A DNA stretch of 31,263 bases from positions 1-31,263 of the IMG/VR virus record IMGVR_UViG_3300031629_001761; one strand, written 5' to 3'. The position numbers and the translations under genes were made by a program. Positions within the stretch are counted from its first letter, which is position 1; the number at the start of each line of letters is the position of its first letter. Source of the DNA: a virus. The notes below the pieces were generated by a model. It made no database searches. It saw only the letters and a program-made list of their open reading frames with translations, and was not told where the DNA came from. Positions 30,993 to 31,263 of this stretch are shown one piece after another.

Positions 30993-31099
30993 TTTCTTAC
31001 TTACATTATGGTTGGTTACTCAAATGAGCCCACTTCCCTGTTAAAGGCCTATAATAGCTTTAATATAAATATACGGTAAATATGTTTACAATGCAACTT
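30993..31099 (-). other. 107-bp intergenic leader with imperfect hairpin
   Basis: This gap holds the sense motif TACCGT-ATATTTATA at 31064-31072, 80 nt before the next ATG. At 31041-31063 there is an imperfect hairpin TTAAAG-CTA / TAG-GC-CTTTAA. A 5-bp GTAAA/TTTAC pair lies just after the preceding stop. No hairpin is followed by a T run, so I do not call a terminator. A promoter for the 188-aa gene is plausible. Confidence 0.4.
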
Positions 31100-31263
31100 T
31101 TATTGCTTAATAAGTGCAGAAAGTTTAGAGAAAATAATAAATGAAGTTTCTAGTTCGACTCCCTTGTAGTCTGCTTGACGCATTTTACTAATAATGAATT
31201 GAACTTCCTCAGGAGAAAATATAGTAGGAGGGGCTTTCAGAGCCGATGTTTTAACAGCTTCTG
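31100..31263 (-). CDS. C-terminal end of an unknown protein (partial)
   Basis: Only the last 53 codons are in the window; the gene continues past 31263. The translated end is EAVKTSALKAPPTIFSPEEV, then QFIISKMRQADYKGVELETS and FIIFSKLSALIKQ before TAA. The F-S-P-E-E-V-x-F-I-x-x-x-(I/M)-(R/K) pattern with a later Y-K-G-x-E-L is of a kind seen in short helical proteins of phages that sit among structural genes, but I cannot name it. The reading frame is open from the window edge to the stop and agrees in strand with all neighbours. Confidence 0.6.
   Translation of the reverse strand, partial: EAVKTSALKAPPTIFSPEEVQFIISKMRQADYKGVELETSFIIFSKLSALIKQ

Noticed and set aside
31041-31063. Hairpin TTAAAG...CTTTAA as a terminator for the partial gene
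   Set aside because: On the minus strand it is followed by CAGGG and not by T residues, so it does not meet the intrinsic terminator pattern.

Overview
The window is about 31 kb of an AT-rich contractile-tailed (T4-like, myovirus) phage genome. Every gene I accept lies on the minus strand, so genes are transcribed from high to low coordinates. The diagnostic genes are a gp18-like tail sheath and gp19-like tail tube at the left end, and a 1749-residue repetitive tail fibre with a C-terminal endosialidase-type chaperone (peptidase S74) at the right end. Low GC, T4-like structural genes and cargo of this kind recall uncultured marine phages. Shine-Dalgarno sequences are almost absent, which would fit a Bacteroidota host, but host assignment is inference. 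No tRNA, rRNA, CRISPR array, integrase or transposase was seen.

Layout in transcription order: (1) 31263-24086, fibre/adhesin module: a truncated unknown gene, a 188-aa fibre-like protein with a duplicated beta domain, the giant tail fibre, and two small unknown proteins. (2) 24068-2482, a compact block of 21 genes, mostly overlapping or separated by a few bases. It holds GT-A type glycosyltransferases, a SAM methyltransferase, two tandem beta-1,4-galactosyltransferase-like/LamG fusions, two radical SAM enzymes flanking a LamG-like protein, a fucosyltransferase-like protein, a short DegT-type PLP aminotransferase overlapping a glycine-amidinotransferase-like enzyme, a 2OG-Fe(II) oxygenase-like protein, a GalE-like epimerase, three related glycosyltransferase-like proteins plus an extra copy of one N-terminal half, two SGNH-type hydrolases, a nucleotide-sugar dehydrogenase and two small charged proteins. 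(3) 2335-68, tail sheath and tail tube, closed by a good intrinsic terminator.

Reading: block 2 looks like a phage-borne pathway that makes, oxidises, aminates and possibly guanidinylates a sugar or similar small molecule, transfers it, and edits it with esterase-like enzymes. It sits between fibre genes and tail genes with no recognised promoter between the fibre start and 5689. That suggests co-expression with virion proteins, and so virion glycosylation or remodelling of the host surface. The target is not visible in the sequence.

A recurrent sense-strand motif, ATATTTATA preceded by TAAC/TACC, occurs in every intergenic gap longer than 35 bp. In three of them it starts exactly 39 nt before the ATG. 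It is the best candidate for this phage's late promoter.
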